Source: Sutcliffiella sp. FSL R7-0096
Lineage (GTDB): Bacteria > Bacillota > Bacilli > Bacillales > Bacillaceae_I
Direction: 5' to 3'
Assembly: GCF_038595065.1 (NCBI RefSeq)
Contig: NZ_CP152003.1
Span: 3,824,001 to 3,888,000 of the forward strand
Length of the DNA: 64,000 nucleotides
The first letter of the stretch is position 1. Every line of letters begins with the position of its first letter. This document shows, piece after piece, positions 35,016-43,923 of the stretch. The notes beneath the pieces are model-generated. The model was given only the letters and a program-made list of their open reading frames with translations. It ran no database searches and was not told the origin of the DNA. The translations under genes and the position numbers were made by a program.

Positions 35016-36090
35016 AAGCTCCACGCCAGCTTTGAAAACGTCGATAGGCCCTCCCGTTCATGTAGAAGAAGTAGGCGGTACCGCCACTTGCTTTGATGAT
35101 GCTTTTTGCCATGGCGGAGATGTCTTTGCAGTCGTGGACTTTGCGATCTGAAAGATAGACACCGAGCAGACCACGGTTGATCAAGCGGTGAAATTTTTCA
35201 AAAGGCAAGCCTGCCGTATAGATATCCGCCTGCTCCATGAAATGCCTTAACCTGTCCATGAACACAGACTCATTCTCATAATACGTGCAGAAATTAAGAT
35301 CTCCACCTTCCAGATCTTCTTCTTGATCAATGAAATAATCCAGTAGTATATGCAGTCCTTGTATATAAGGAAAATATCCTCCCACAATCTTTTCCGCATG
35401 ATCTGCGGTAAAAGATTCACGGAAGGCCTGCGATACCAGACAAAAAATCCCTAAAGTGGATCCAGAACAAGCAGAGAACTCATACCATTCCATCGGTGGT
35501 AGCTCTTCCTTATAAATGGAGAACCACTCCTCAAGCCTTGGCACCCTTTCCTCCACCACTACATGCTTATGTACTTGCAAATCGCAATAATATCCGGCAA
35601 GCTTCACCAAGTGCGGAGCTATCAGGGCATAATTACCCAAAGAACTCAACACACTTTGGCAAGTTGTCACCAAACTTGCAAGGTACCCTCCATCTTCCTG
35701 CTCTTCCCTGAATCGGTAATAATTTTTCAAAGGGGCTCCGACAGTCAATGCATCCGGCATGGATTCATGAAGGGCTGAGAAATCCTCAGGATCCATCGAA
35801 GTACTCCTGTCGCATAGATTATCCAAATAATCACTTATGGTCTGATAAGCAACGATAAACTTTACCGCCTCACGAAAATCGACTCCTGCAAGCAACGATA
35901 GAATACCGCCACCTTCACAATGGAAGGCTTTCGCCTCGATACTTGCCAGCGCCTGCTTGCGAAGCTCCTCATCGGGAATATCAGACGCTCTCTTCTTCCA
36001 ACACTCCAACTCCTCATATACCACAGGAAAAACATCTCGATACACCCTTTTCATCAAGGAAAAAGGATGGGTGGGTACCTTCAAATTCAT
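35014..36090 (-). CDS. ytpB: Tetraprenyl-beta-curcumene synthase YtpB
   Basis: A 358-residue DUF2600-family class IB terpene synthase, which in B. subtilis converts tetraprenyl diphosphate to tetraprenyl-beta-curcumene (C35 sesquarterpenes linked to spores and lipid stress). Helical protein with acidic stretches such as SDYLDNLCDRST near 87 and LLDYFIDQEEDLEGGD near 240 that fit diphosphate-Mg binding. It overlaps ytpA by four bases as in B. subtilis, so the two are coupled. The stop codon abuts the 42-bp tandem repeat. Confidence 0.92.
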   Translation of the reverse strand: MNLKVPTHPFSLMKRVYRDVFPVVYEELECWKKRASDIPDEELRKQALASIEAKAFHCEGGGILSLLAGVDFREAVKFIVAYQTISDYLDNLCDRSTSMDPEDFSALHESMPDALTVGAPLKNYYRFREEQEDGGYLASLVTTCQSVLSSLGNYALIAPHLVKLAGYYCDLQVHKHVVVEERVPRLEEWFSIYKEELPPMEWYEFSACSGSTLGIFCLVSQAFRESFTADHAEKIVGGYFPYIQGLHILLDYFIDQEEDLEGGDLNFCTYYENESVFMDRLRHFMEQADIYTAGLPFEKFHRLINRGLLGVYLSDRKVHDCKDISAMAKSIIKASGGTAYFFYMNGRAYRRFQSWRGA

Positions 36091-36878
36091 TCACTTCCTT
36101 CTATTTGTAAGTCCACAAAAGCTTTGGCATAACGGAATACGCGATCCCGCTCAGGTTCATTAAAAATTTCGTGATAAAGACCTTTCCATTCCTTGTAGCT
36201 TTTTTCTTTTGCAGAAAGGGAATTGAACCATGTCTCTGAAGCAAACTTTTCCACAATCAGATCGTCGCCTGCCTGCATAAGTAATACAGGAATATCCGGA
36301 AACTTATCAATCCCCGTAAAGGCCTGATTCATGGACTGAACCAGCTCACGGTACCATCTAACAGATACTTTCGTGATATAAAGCTCATCTCCTGCAGCGC
36401 TTCTCCAGATTTCTTCATTTCTCGTCGCTTTGTCAATGGTGATCCCTGTTTCGAATTTCGTCTTTGGCAAGATAAAATTCAGTCCTTTTGATAGGACATC
36501 CAACCTTTTTGTTGGAGGTTGTATCAGCTTCAAACATGGAGAAGATAAAATAACTCCCTCTACCATCAATGGTTTCTTCTCCTGAAGTGTACGGATAACC
36601 GCCAGACCTCCCATGCTATGACCAATGACAAAAACGGGCGGCTTCAGAAGATATGCTTCTTTGATCCAGTTTTCCACTTCATCTATATATTCATCGAAAT
36701 TATCGATATGTCCCCTTCTACGTGTGGAAAGTCCTTGTCCTGGCAAATCCCCCATGATGACATTGAATCCATTTGATTTCCACTGATCCATCAACCACTT
36801 ATATCTCCCGTGATGTTCCTGAGCGCCATGAACAATAACGATGGTTCCCTTAGGTTCTTCTGCCTCCCATTTCCACAT
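36087..36878 (-). CDS. ytpA: Alpha/beta hydrolase YtpA (lysophospholipase-like)
   Basis: A 263-residue monoglyceride-lipase-like hydrolase starting MWKWEAEEPKGTIVIVHGAQEHHGRY. It has the oxyanion HGAQEHHGR, nucleophile elbow GHSMGG near 87, an Asp in AGDDLIV and a His in LYHEIFNEPERD. In B. subtilis ytpA is linked to bacilysocin (a lysophosphatidylglycerol) formation. The ATG at 36878 is preferred because GGGAG precedes it; the frame upstream to 36938 has no site. It is upstream of and overlaps ytpB. Confidence 0.88.
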   Translation of the reverse strand: MWKWEAEEPKGTIVIVHGAQEHHGRYKWLMDQWKSNGFNVIMGDLPGQGLSTRRRGHIDNFDEYIDEVENWIKEAYLLKPPVFVIGHSMGGLAVIRTLQEKKPLMVEGVILSSPCLKLIQPPTKRLDVLSKGLNFILPKTKFETGITIDKATRNEEIWRSAAGDELYITKVSVRWYRELVQSMNQAFTGIDKFPDIPVLLMQAGDDLIVEKFASETWFNSLSAKEKSYKEWKGLYHEIFNEPERDRVFRYAKAFVDLQIEGSE

Positions 36879-36960
36879 TCTCGAACACTCCCTCAAAATA
36901 ATGACATTCTTTCTGATATAATAAAATAAAACAAACATTTCTTACAAGCCGGAGGAACTT

Positions 36961-37479
36961 ATGTATAAAATATACCCATATCTTGATAAAAAACCACAGA
37001 TTGATGAAACCGCCTATCTCGCTGATTTCTCGGTTATCACAGGAGATGTGACCATCGGTAAGGAAAGCAGCATCTGGTTCCACACAGTCATTCGTGGCGA
37101 TGTAGCCCCTACGATCATTGGGGAGAGGGTTAACATCCAGGATCAATCCCTGCTTCATCAAAGTCCCAACAAACCTTTGATAATAGAAGATGATGTCACA
37201 GTTGGGCACCAATGTACACTACATAGCGCATTTGTTCGTAAAAACGCCTTAATTGGCATGGGCTCCATCATTCTAGACGGAGCTGAAATTGGCGAGGGAG
37301 CCTTTATTGGGGCCGGCAGCCTTGTGCCACCTGGAAAGCGTATTCCACCTAATTCGCTAGCATTCGGCCGGCCTGCCAAAGTCGTTCGCGAACTGACGGA
37401 AGTAGACAAGCAGGACATGGCACGAATCCGAAGAGAATACGTCGAAAAAGGACAATTTTATAAATCTGTCCAAAACTGA
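36961..37479 (+). CDS. ytoA: Gamma-class carbonic anhydrase-like protein YtoA
   Basis: A 172-residue left-handed beta-helix hexapeptide-repeat protein. The zinc-ligand histidines are at the expected sites: FHTVIRGD (His40 region), VGHQCTLHSA with two His near 80-85. RGD and QDQSLLHQ segments are typical of gamma-CA/YrdA relatives. It may be a carbonic anhydrase or a metal-dependent acyl-type enzyme of unknown activity. RBS GGAGG. Its terminator hairpin has been duplicated around element C. Confidence 0.9.
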   Translation: MYKIYPYLDKKPQIDETAYLADFSVITGDVTIGKESSIWFHTVIRGDVAPTIIGERVNIQDQSLLHQSPNKPLIIEDDVTVGHQCTLHSAFVRKNALIGMGSIILDGAEIGEGAFIGAGSLVPPGKRIPPNSLAFGRPAKVVRELTEVDKQDMARIRREYVEKGQFYKSVQN

Positions 37480-37489
37480 TAATCCATAC

Positions 37490-37513
37490 ACACCACCCAC
37501 TTTCGGGTTGTGT
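37490..37513 (+). repeat. Left hairpin flank of element C (24-bp duplication)
   Basis: ACACCACCCACTTTCGGGTTGTGT matches 37725-37748 at 22 of 24 positions. It is the ytoA terminator hairpin without its T-run. Confidence 0.8.
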
Positions 37514-37724
37514 CAGACTGTTGACAAACTATAAACTAGTTAGGTTATCTGTTGGAAGAGTTGATCTTCGTTGCAGGAGCTTCGCTTTCCGCGGGCGGTC
37601 CGGGAGCCTCCTCGGGCTAACGCCCTGCGGGGTCTCCCATGTCCCTTCCTCCCGCAGGAGTCTTCGCTCCTTCCACTGCGATCAACTAGAGAATTTCATT
37701 ATTTTAAGCTTTGTCTACACACTG
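37514..37724 (+). mobile_element. Structured 211-bp repeat element, copy C
   Basis: Begins CAGACTGTTGACAAAC and ends TTTGTCTACACACTG; the two ends match as inverted repeats at 12 of 15 positions. The core is nearly identical to copy B. It lies inside the former terminator of ytoA, and the hairpin is present on both sides while the T-run remains only on the right. Confidence 0.82.
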
Positions 37725-37755
37725 ACACCACCCACTTTAGGGTGGTGTATTTTTT
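37725..37755 (+). terminator. ytoA terminator, right copy with T-run
   Basis: ACACCACCC ACTTTA GGGTGGTGT followed by ATTTTTTATT. Transcripts from ytoA must cross element C before reaching it. Confidence 0.85.
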
Positions 37756-37882
37756 ATTCTTAAGTTTCTGTTAATTTTCCACGAGCTAACTCTAACCCTT
37801 TCTTTACAAAAGCTTATAACTTCCTAAATATTTGCCATTTAAAATGAAAGTAAGAATTTAGTCTAGATGAAAAGGAGTCCTG

Positions 37883-38425
37883 ATGATGGAGAAATTACTC
37901 TTAAATTTCTACGAATTGGAATGTAATCTGTTCCGCAGTGTGAATCAGCATTTTGACAGAAAGCATGTGAACTTCTTTTTCCGCAACATCACGCATGTTG
38001 GAGGGGCTGCTTTCACTATTTGTATCCTTCTGCTTCTAATCATCTTCAGCAATCATTCTCTTAAATATACAGCTATGGCAGCAGGGCTTTCATTGGCGCT
38101 CAGTCATATTCCGGTGGCAATTGCCAAAAAACTTTATCCAAGACGCCGCCCTTATCTAGCTTTGGAAGCGACCAAAGTGGCTACCAATCCGTTAAAGGAT
38201 CATTCATTCCCATCTGGCCATACCACCGCAGTCTTTTCCAGCGTCATCCCTTTTATTCTATTCATGCCACCTCTTGCAATTCTTTTAATCCCTATTGCGC
38301 TCTGTGTAGCAGTTTCAAGGATCTACCTTGGGCTCCATTATCCATCTGATGTTGCAGTCGGGGCGGTGCTTGGAACCAGCACAGGTATCCTGTCTTACAT
38401 GATGGGTGTTCCACAATTTTATTAA
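37883..38425 (+). CDS. PAP2-family phosphatase (undecaprenyl-diphosphatase-like)
   Basis: A 180-residue membrane phosphatase with the three PAP2 signatures: KKLYPRRRP near 88, PSGHT near 113, and SRIYLGLHYPSDV near 152, with Arg/His/Asp all present. It has about five transmembrane helices. Likely recycles undecaprenyl pyrophosphate (BcrC-like) or dephosphorylates another lipid phosphate. RBS AAAGGAG. It is followed after 16 bases by a glycosyltransferase gene, hinting at a shared envelope-lipid role. Confidence 0.88.
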   Translation: MMEKLLLNFYELECNLFRSVNQHFDRKHVNFFFRNITHVGGAAFTICILLLLIIFSNHSLKYTAMAAGLSLALSHIPVAIAKKLYPRRRPYLALEATKVATNPLKDHSFPSGHTTAVFSSVIPFILFMPPLAILLIPIALCVAVSRIYLGLHYPSDVAVGAVLGTSTGILSYMMGVPQFY

Positions 38426-38441
38426 TTGAAGGAGGTTTATT

Positions 38442-39587
38442 ATGAAAATTGCTATCTTTACAGATACGTTTGCTCCAGATGTTAATGGTGTAGCCAAAAC
38501 CTTGCAACGTCTTACCAATTACTTGGACAGTCATGGGATGGAGTATAGGGTGTTTGCCCCGGAAAGTACAAGCAAGGATCTGTTCACAAGCCATGTTCAC
38601 CGCTTCGCCAGTCTGCCATTTTTCTTGTATCCGGAATGCCGGCTCGCCCTGCCGAACATGCTCTCTGTCAAGGCGGAACTTCAAAGATTCAAACCTGACC
38701 TCATTCATGTTGCAACTCCCTTTAATATCGGTCTTTGCGGGCTTCACTATGCAAAAAAACTCGATATTCCAGTAGTAGGTTCCTACCACACCGATTTTGA
38801 TAAATACCTCGAATACTACGACCTTCAATTTCTCACAAAAGTACTCTGGAGCTACATGCGCTGGTTCCATCGCCCATTGCGGAAGATTTTTGTTCCATCC
38901 ACCGACACGCAAAATCACCTTAAGAAACATGGGTTCACCAATACTACCGTCTGGCCAAGAGGCGTGGACTGTTCGGTATTTCATCCTGCTGCCTCCTACT
39001 CAAAACAGTTGAAGAGCAAATATAAAATAAAAGAGAAATTTATCCTTTCTTATGTAGGAAGGCTCGCACCGGAGAAAGATGTTACGCTTCTTCCTGAAAT
39101 TGCTGCAGCACTGCCGGAATCCATCCGTGATGAGGTACACTGGCTATTGGTAGGGGACGGTCCATTGAAACAGGAACTATACAAAAACGCCCCTCCTAAT
39201 ATGACCTTTGCCGGTTTCCAATCAGGTCAAAACCTTGTGGAAGTTTATGCAGGTTCCGATTTGTTCGTTTTTCCTTCCGCTACCGAAACCTTTGGCAATG
39301 TGGTGTTGGAATCCCTTGCATCCGGAACTCCCGTAGTGGGCGCAAAGGCCGGCGGAGTCAAAACCATCATACAGCAGGGTCTGACAGGGCATCTATGCAG
39401 TCAAGGCGATTCCAAAGCTTTTGCTGCAGCTATCACCAGCCTTCTGGTGGATGAAGAAAAACGGGACCAGATGGCCCTGGCAGGGCGTCAATATGCTCTC
39501 GAACAATCTTGGAATGCCATTTTTGATAAACTACTGAAAGACTATAAAGGCACATTGGCGCAAGAAAACTTACAAGAGCTTGCTTAA
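38442..39587 (+). CDS. Glycosyltransferase family 4 (GT-B)
   Basis: A 381-residue GT-B enzyme. The N-terminal FTDTFAPDVNGVAKTLQRL is typical of alpha-mannosyl/glucosyl transferases acting on lipids. The C-terminal nucleotide-sugar site carries SYVGRLAPEKD and the E-x7-E motif in FPSATETFGNVVLESLASGTPVVG. Donor and acceptor are not determinable; lipid glycosylation is plausible given the PAP2 neighbour in the same operon. RBS AAGGAGG. Confidence 0.9.
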   Translation: MKIAIFTDTFAPDVNGVAKTLQRLTNYLDSHGMEYRVFAPESTSKDLFTSHVHRFASLPFFLYPECRLALPNMLSVKAELQRFKPDLIHVATPFNIGLCGLHYAKKLDIPVVGSYHTDFDKYLEYYDLQFLTKVLWSYMRWFHRPLRKIFVPSTDTQNHLKKHGFTNTTVWPRGVDCSVFHPAASYSKQLKSKYKIKEKFILSYVGRLAPEKDVTLLPEIAAALPESIRDEVHWLLVGDGPLKQELYKNAPPNMTFAGFQSGQNLVEVYAGSDLFVFPSATETFGNVVLESLASGTPVVGAKAGGVKTIIQQGLTGHLCSQGDSKAFAAAITSLLVDEEKRDQMALAGRQYALEQSWNAIFDKLLKDYKGTLAQENLQELA

Positions 39588-39663
39588 AAATTAATAATTT
39601 GCAACTTTTAAAGAAATCATTATATAATATAGACATCTTACTTGTTCGGAAGGAGGGAAAAAG

Positions 39664-39795
39664 ATGTTACTATCTGTTAATGCTCGCACACAATACATGG
39701 CATACTTGCATATTTGTCGTGCAATTTTTCATGATTCAGCTTTCAACAGGACACGTATGTCCTTTTTTAGAAAGCTGAATAGAAAAGACAGATAG
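39664..39795 (+). CDS. Leader peptide of ABC-F gene (43 aa)
   Basis: ATG at 39664 with AAGGAGGG upstream opens a 43-codon frame (MLLSVNARTQYMAYLHICRA...LNRKDR). It lies between a promoter-like TATAAT (about 39622-39627) and a terminator hairpin in front of the ABC-F gene. The arrangement is that of ribosome-mediated attenuation, in which drug-stalled ribosomes on the leader prevent termination. The peptide itself probably has no other function. The stall codon cannot be predicted. Confidence 0.7.
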   Translation: MLLSVNARTQYMAYLHICRAIFHDSAFNRTRMSFFRKLNRKDR

Positions 39796-39867
39796 TGAGA
39801 GATCTTTTGCCCAAAAGCACACCGGATGGAACCTGTACTCTTTTTTGTACACCACCTGTGTCTAAAT

Positions 39868-39910
39868 AAAACCATGGGAAAGAAGGCTTCTTCTTACTCA
39901 TGGTTTTTTT
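39868..39910 (+). terminator. Attenuator terminator upstream of ABC-F gene
   Basis: AAACCATG...GAAG GCTT CTTC...CATGGTTTTTTT, a long stem with T-run located between the leader peptide and the ABC-F start codon. A transcriptional attenuator is the natural interpretation. Confidence 0.85.
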
Positions 39911-39943
39911 GTGCTTTTAATTTCTGAAGGAGATGAAATTAAC

Positions 39944-41833
39944 ATGATGATATGTACGTTAAATAATATAAGTAAAAGTTTTGCAGGAACGATGATTTTT
40001 GAGGATGTTTCAATGGAAATCCAGGCAAATGACCGCATTGGACTTGTGGGAAAAAACGGAAGTGGAAAGACGACACTCTTTCAACTGATAAGCAGTTTGG
40101 AAGCCCCTGATAAAGGCGCCATTCATATAAAAAAAGGCGCAAGAATTGGATACCTTGCCCAGATTCCTTCCTATCCTGAAGGGACAACGGGAGAAGATGT
40201 ATTACGCTCGGCTTTTCAGGAAACATTGGATCTGCAACATAAGCTTCGGGCTTTGGAGGAGCAAATGACAGTGGTAGCTGAAGAGAGCAAATTGAACAAG
40301 ATAATGCTTGAATATGGCGTCCTGCAAGAACGGTTCGGTTTTATGGGAGGGTATGAAATGGACGCCTCCATCCAGCGAATTGCAAATGGGCTAAAAATCA
40401 CCCATTTACTATCTCAGCCATTCTCAAGCTTGAGTGGCGGAGAGCAAACAAAGATTTGCCTTGGGTTTATTTTATTACAAAATCCTGACCTGCTTCTTCT
40501 TGATGAACCGACCAATCATCTTGATATATTTTCTGTAGAGTGGCTGGAACATTATTTAAAAGAATATGATGGGACAGTTGTTGCCATCTCACATGACCGT
40601 TATTTCCTAGATGAGGTAGCAACTAAAATCATAGATTTAGAGGACGGGGAGATTCACACTTATCACACCAACTACAGTGGTTTCCTAAAGGAAAAAGAAG
40701 AGAGATTGCTGTTGGAATTCTCCGCGTATCAAGAACAACAGAAAAAAATCAAGAAAATGAAAGAGGCAATCAAGCGCCTGAAGGAATGGGCGAATCAGAG
40801 TAATCCTCCAAATGCGGCCATGCACCGCCGTGCAAAAAGCATGGAAAAAGCATTAAATAGAATGGAAAAAATAAAACGTCCCATCCTTGAAAGGAAGGCA
40901 ATGGGACTTCAATTTGATGCCACAGATCGCACCGGAAAAGATGCTGTCATAATGGAAAAGGTAAGTAAAGCTTTTGGTACGAAAGCTCTTTTCCAAGAAA
41001 TTGATCTTGCGGTTTATTTTAGAGAGCGGGCTGCGATTGTTGGTCAAAATGGTACAGGTAAATCTACTCTGTTAAAGATATTACTTGGAAAACTGGATGC
41101 GGATAGTGGATTAATAAAACTTGGAAGTAATGCAAAAGTCGGTTATCTTTCTCAGCACATCCATGCTAGCAATCCGAACCAAACATTGATTGAAGCTTTC
41201 CGTGAGGACATTTCCATCACATTGGAACATGCAAGGCATGTGTTGGCGAAATTCTTGTTCTATGGACCTTCTGTATTCAAGAAAGTAGAGAATTTAAGTG
41301 GCGGGGAGAAAATGCGGTTACGTCTGGCCCAGCTAATGCACCAGGACATCAATTTGTTGATATTGGATGAGCCGACCAACCACCTCGATATCGATTCAAG
41401 AGAAGTTCTTGAAGAAGCATTAGAGGATTTCAATGGCACCATCCTTGCAGTCTCCCATGATCGATACTTCTTAAATAAATATTTTGAAAAAACATGTTGG
41501 CTAGAAGATGGGAGACTTGTATCCTATGAAGGGAATTACCAATATGCCCGTGGAAAGCGGGAGGAGTTGGAGAGGAAAAAGATTGTGAAAAATATCCCTC
41601 AATTGGTAGGGATTCAGAATAAGAAAGAGCACTCACCCCCTAACGGGAATAATATTAAAAGCTTTGAAGAGTTAGAAAGGAATTTAGAAGATTTGGAAAC
41701 GAAAATCGTTGGGGTAGAAGCTCAAATGAGCAATGAAGATGATCTACAAACTCTTCAAAATTTACAAAATGAACTCACCCTTTTAGAATCCAAGAGAGAA
41801 TCATTATATGTAAAATTAGAGGAAATCCTTTAG
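39944..41833 (+). CDS. ABC-F family ATPase, probable ribosome-protection protein
   Basis: A soluble protein of 629 residues with two ABC domains and no membrane segment. Walker A GKNGSGKTT (about 34) and GQNGTGKST (about 365) are paired with LSGGE signatures and LLLLDEPTNHLDI / LLILDEPTNHLDI Walker B motifs; the inter-domain linker (about 235-320) is rich in Lys/Arg. The C-terminus adds a Glu/Lys coiled coil. The start is ATG 39944 with GGAG upstream. Attenuation-type upstream architecture matches antibiotic-resistance ABC-Fs (VmlR/Lsa/Msr-like) more than housekeeping ones. Which antibiotics are involved is unknown. Confidence 0.85.
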   Translation: MMICTLNNISKSFAGTMIFEDVSMEIQANDRIGLVGKNGSGKTTLFQLISSLEAPDKGAIHIKKGARIGYLAQIPSYPEGTTGEDVLRSAFQETLDLQHKLRALEEQMTVVAEESKLNKIMLEYGVLQERFGFMGGYEMDASIQRIANGLKITHLLSQPFSSLSGGEQTKICLGFILLQNPDLLLLDEPTNHLDIFSVEWLEHYLKEYDGTVVAISHDRYFLDEVATKIIDLEDGEIHTYHTNYSGFLKEKEERLLLEFSAYQEQQKKIKKMKEAIKRLKEWANQSNPPNAAMHRRAKSMEKALNRMEKIKRPILERKAMGLQFDATDRTGKDAVIMEKVSKAFGTKALFQEIDLAVYFRERAAIVGQNGTGKSTLLKILLGKLDADSGLIKLGSNAKVGYLSQHIHASNPNQTLIEAFREDISITLEHARHVLAKFLFYGPSVFKKVENLSGGEKMRLRLAQLMHQDINLLILDEPTNHLDIDSREVLEEALEDFNGTILAVSHDRYFLNKYFEKTCWLEDGRLVSYEGNYQYARGKREELERKKIVKNIPQLVGIQNKKEHSPPNGNNIKSFEELERNLEDLETKIVGVEAQMSNEDDLQTLQNLQNELTLLESKRESLYVKLEEIL

Positions 41834-41836
41834 AAC

Positions 41837-41895
41837 TAAAAAACCGCCCTAGAATAAAGCTCCTCAAAGAGCCTTATTCCCGGGCGGTTTTCCTT
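41837..41895. terminator. Bidirectional terminator between ABC-F gene and metK
   Basis: AAACCGCCC...GGGCGGTTT with an inner AATAAAGCTC.../GAGCCTTATT stem. T residues on the plus side and A residues on the other side allow termination in both directions. Confidence 0.88.
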
Positions 41896-41905
41896 ATTAC
41901 CTATA

Positions 41906-43105
41906 TTAAGCGTTCGCTTGCTCCTTCAAAGCAGCCGCTTTGTCTGTTTGCTCCCAAGGAAGATCCAGATCATTACGTCCGAAGTGGCCGTATGCTGCAG
42001 TTTGCTTGTAGATAGGACGACGAAGGTCTAGCATTTTAATGATGCCTGCTGGACGAAGGTCGAAGTTGTTGCGAACCAATTCAACTAATTTTTCTTCAGA
42101 AACTTTACCAGTTCCGAATGTATCAACTGCGATGGATACCGGTTGAGCGACACCGATCGCGTAAGCCAATTGCACTTCACACTTGTCAGCAAGTCCGCTT
42201 GCGACGATGTTTTTAGCTACATAGCGTGCAGCGTATGCACCAGAACGGTCTACTTTCGTTGCATCCTTACCGGAGAATGCTCCACCACCGTGGCGAGCGT
42301 ATCCACCGTAAGTATCAACGATGATCTTACGTCCTGTAAGACCTGCATCCCCTTGAGGTCCACCGATTACGAAACGGCCAGTTGGGTTGATGAAATATTT
42401 TGTATTCTCGTCGATCAATTCAGCAGGAACCACCGGCTTGATTACATATTCCTTGATGTTTCGTTGGATACGATCCAAGGAAACCTCTGGGTGATGTTGA
42501 GTAGAGATTACGATTGTATCAATACGAACTGGTTGGTCGTTCTCATCATATTCCACTGTCACTTGCGTTTTACCGTCTGGACGTAAGTAAGGAAGAACCT
42601 CATCTTTTCTTACTTCTGTTAAACGGCGAGAAAGCTTGTGCGCCAGTGAGATAGGTAAGGGCATTAATTCCTTTGTTTCATTACAAGCAAATCCGAACAT
42701 TAGACCTTGGTCTCCCGCTCCGATCGCTTCGATTTCTGCATCTGACATTTGACCTTCACGAGCTTCTAGAGCTTGGTCCACACCCATTGCGATGTCAGCA
42801 GACTGCTCATCGATGGAAGTAAGTACTGCACAAGTTTCCGCATCAAAACCGTACTTTGCACGAGTATAACCGATGCCTTGGATTGTTTCACGAACAATCT
42901 TAGGAATATCTACATAAGTGGAAGTGGTGATTTCTCCAGCTACCAATACCAATCCAGTAGTAACGGATGTTTCACACGCTACACGTGCATTCGGATCATT
43001 AGTTAGGATCGCATCCAGGATTGAATCGGAAATTTGGTCACAAATCTTATCCGGGTGCCCTTCCGTTACGGACTCAGAAGTAAATAAACGACGTTGTTTA
43101 GTCAT
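41906..43105 (-). CDS. metK: S-adenosylmethionine synthetase
   Basis: Makes SAM from methionine and ATP. 399 residues from ATG 43105 (RBS AAGGAGG; a longer frame from 43156 lacks a site). Family motifs include [59 protein letters not shown] and [16 protein letters not shown]. Transcription is preceded by a SAM (S-box) riboswitch, the usual feedback control. Divergent from pckA as in B. subtilis. Confidence 0.98.
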   Translation of the reverse strand: MTKQRRLFTSESVTEGHPDKICDQISDSILDAILTNDPNARVACETSVTTGLVLVAGEITTSTYVDIPKIVRETIQGIGYTRAKYGFDAETCAVLTSIDEQSADIAMGVDQALEAREGQMSDAEIEAIGAGDQGLMFGFACNETKELMPLPISLAHKLSRRLTEVRKDEVLPYLRPDGKTQVTVEYDENDQPVRIDTIVISTQHHPEVSLDRIQRNIKEYVIKPVVPAELIDENTKYFINPTGRFVIGGPQGDAGLTGRKIIVDTYGGYARHGGGAFSGKDATKVDRSGAYAARYVAKNIVASGLADKCEVQLAYAIGVAQPVSIAVDTFGTGKVSEEKLVELVRNNFDLRPAGIIKMLDLRRPIYKQTAAYGHFGRNDLDLPWEQTDKAAALKEQANA

Positions 43106-43225
43106 TAAAAAAAGTTCCTCCTTTTTGTTTATGAAAAGCGTTTGACTTCTCTTCACTTACAGCAGTTATATTTGATACGGATCTCAGTTCCTATTGTGAT
43201 GTTCTATGTTATCTTGTGTAAAAAT

Positions 43226-43450
43226 AGAAAAAACCTTCCCACAAAATTGAGGAAAGGTTTGATGTCGAGAATTAGCCTTTCACTCTTATCGGTCAAGGTC
43301 ATAGCCTTGCTCAGGTTTAGCACCTTTTCTCAAGCGACCAAAGAACTTGGCCTAATACAAAACAGCGGCGTGCTTTTTCGCGCTCGCTCATCCTTTGAGC
43401 AGGTTGCTGGGTTTCATAGGGCCTGTCCCTCCACCAGCTCGGAATAAGAG
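43226..43450 (-). promoter_or_regulatory. SAM-I (S-box) riboswitch of metK
   Basis: On the minus strand CTCTTAT (43450) pairs with ATAAGAG as P1, with conserved GAGGGA, GAAACCCAGCAACC and GGTGCTAA segments. The downstream terminator ACCTTTCC...GGGAAGGTTTTTTC is at 43226-43260. SAM binding should favour termination. Confidence 0.95.
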
Positions 43451-43467
43451 TATCCGTTCAAGGTTCT

Positions 43468-43497
43468 ATATTAGCGTACTAAAACCTTTCATGTCAA
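43468..43497 (-). promoter_or_regulatory. Sigma-A promoter of metK
   Basis: TTGACA (43497-43492) and TAATAT (43473-43468) with an 18-base spacer, starting transcription just before the S-box. Confidence 0.8.
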
Positions 43498-43853
43498 CAA
43501 AAAAGAGAAATAATTCGACATCGATTTACAGGAAATAATTGCTTCCTTATTATTATCGTCTTTCCTTTGTTTATACAGATATTCTAAGCCTTGAGAAATT
43601 GATCCATCATTCTCTTTTACTTATGGGAAACAGGGTTTATAATGGTAGAGGGAATCGGGCTCGTCCCCTCTTACTTTAGGAGAGAGTTGGTAACGCTTTC
43701 AATTTAGTTTTGCCAAAAATTCAATTCAAATGGTCTACTTTACATAATGACTCATAGCTTTTCCATTGGGATAAGCCTGTTTTTCACAAAATGTTAACGA
43801 ATTCACATTAATTTTCATAAAATAAGCTAATTAGTATGGACTATTAGTTTAAA

Positions 43854-43864
43854 TGTGTTATACT
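43854..43864 (+). promoter_or_regulatory. CcpN-box-like sequence at pckA promoter
   Basis: TGTGTTATACT fits the CcpN consensus TRTGHYATAYW (from memory of the gapB/pckA work) and contains the likely -10 hexamer TATACT. This suggests repression of pckA during glycolysis. The rest of 43500-43923 is non-coding with no other feature I can name. Confidence 0.55.
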
Positions 43865-43923
43865 TTTTAACAGATGAGAAAAAACAAAAATAATTAATAA
43901 TTCAAATTGAAGGAGAGTTATCC

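Noticed and set aside
34869-35096. Open frame with repeats of VRVRPLLTLYNFN
   Set aside because: It is produced by the 42-bp tandem repeat (period 14 codons), has no ribosome binding site and runs antisense into ytpB.
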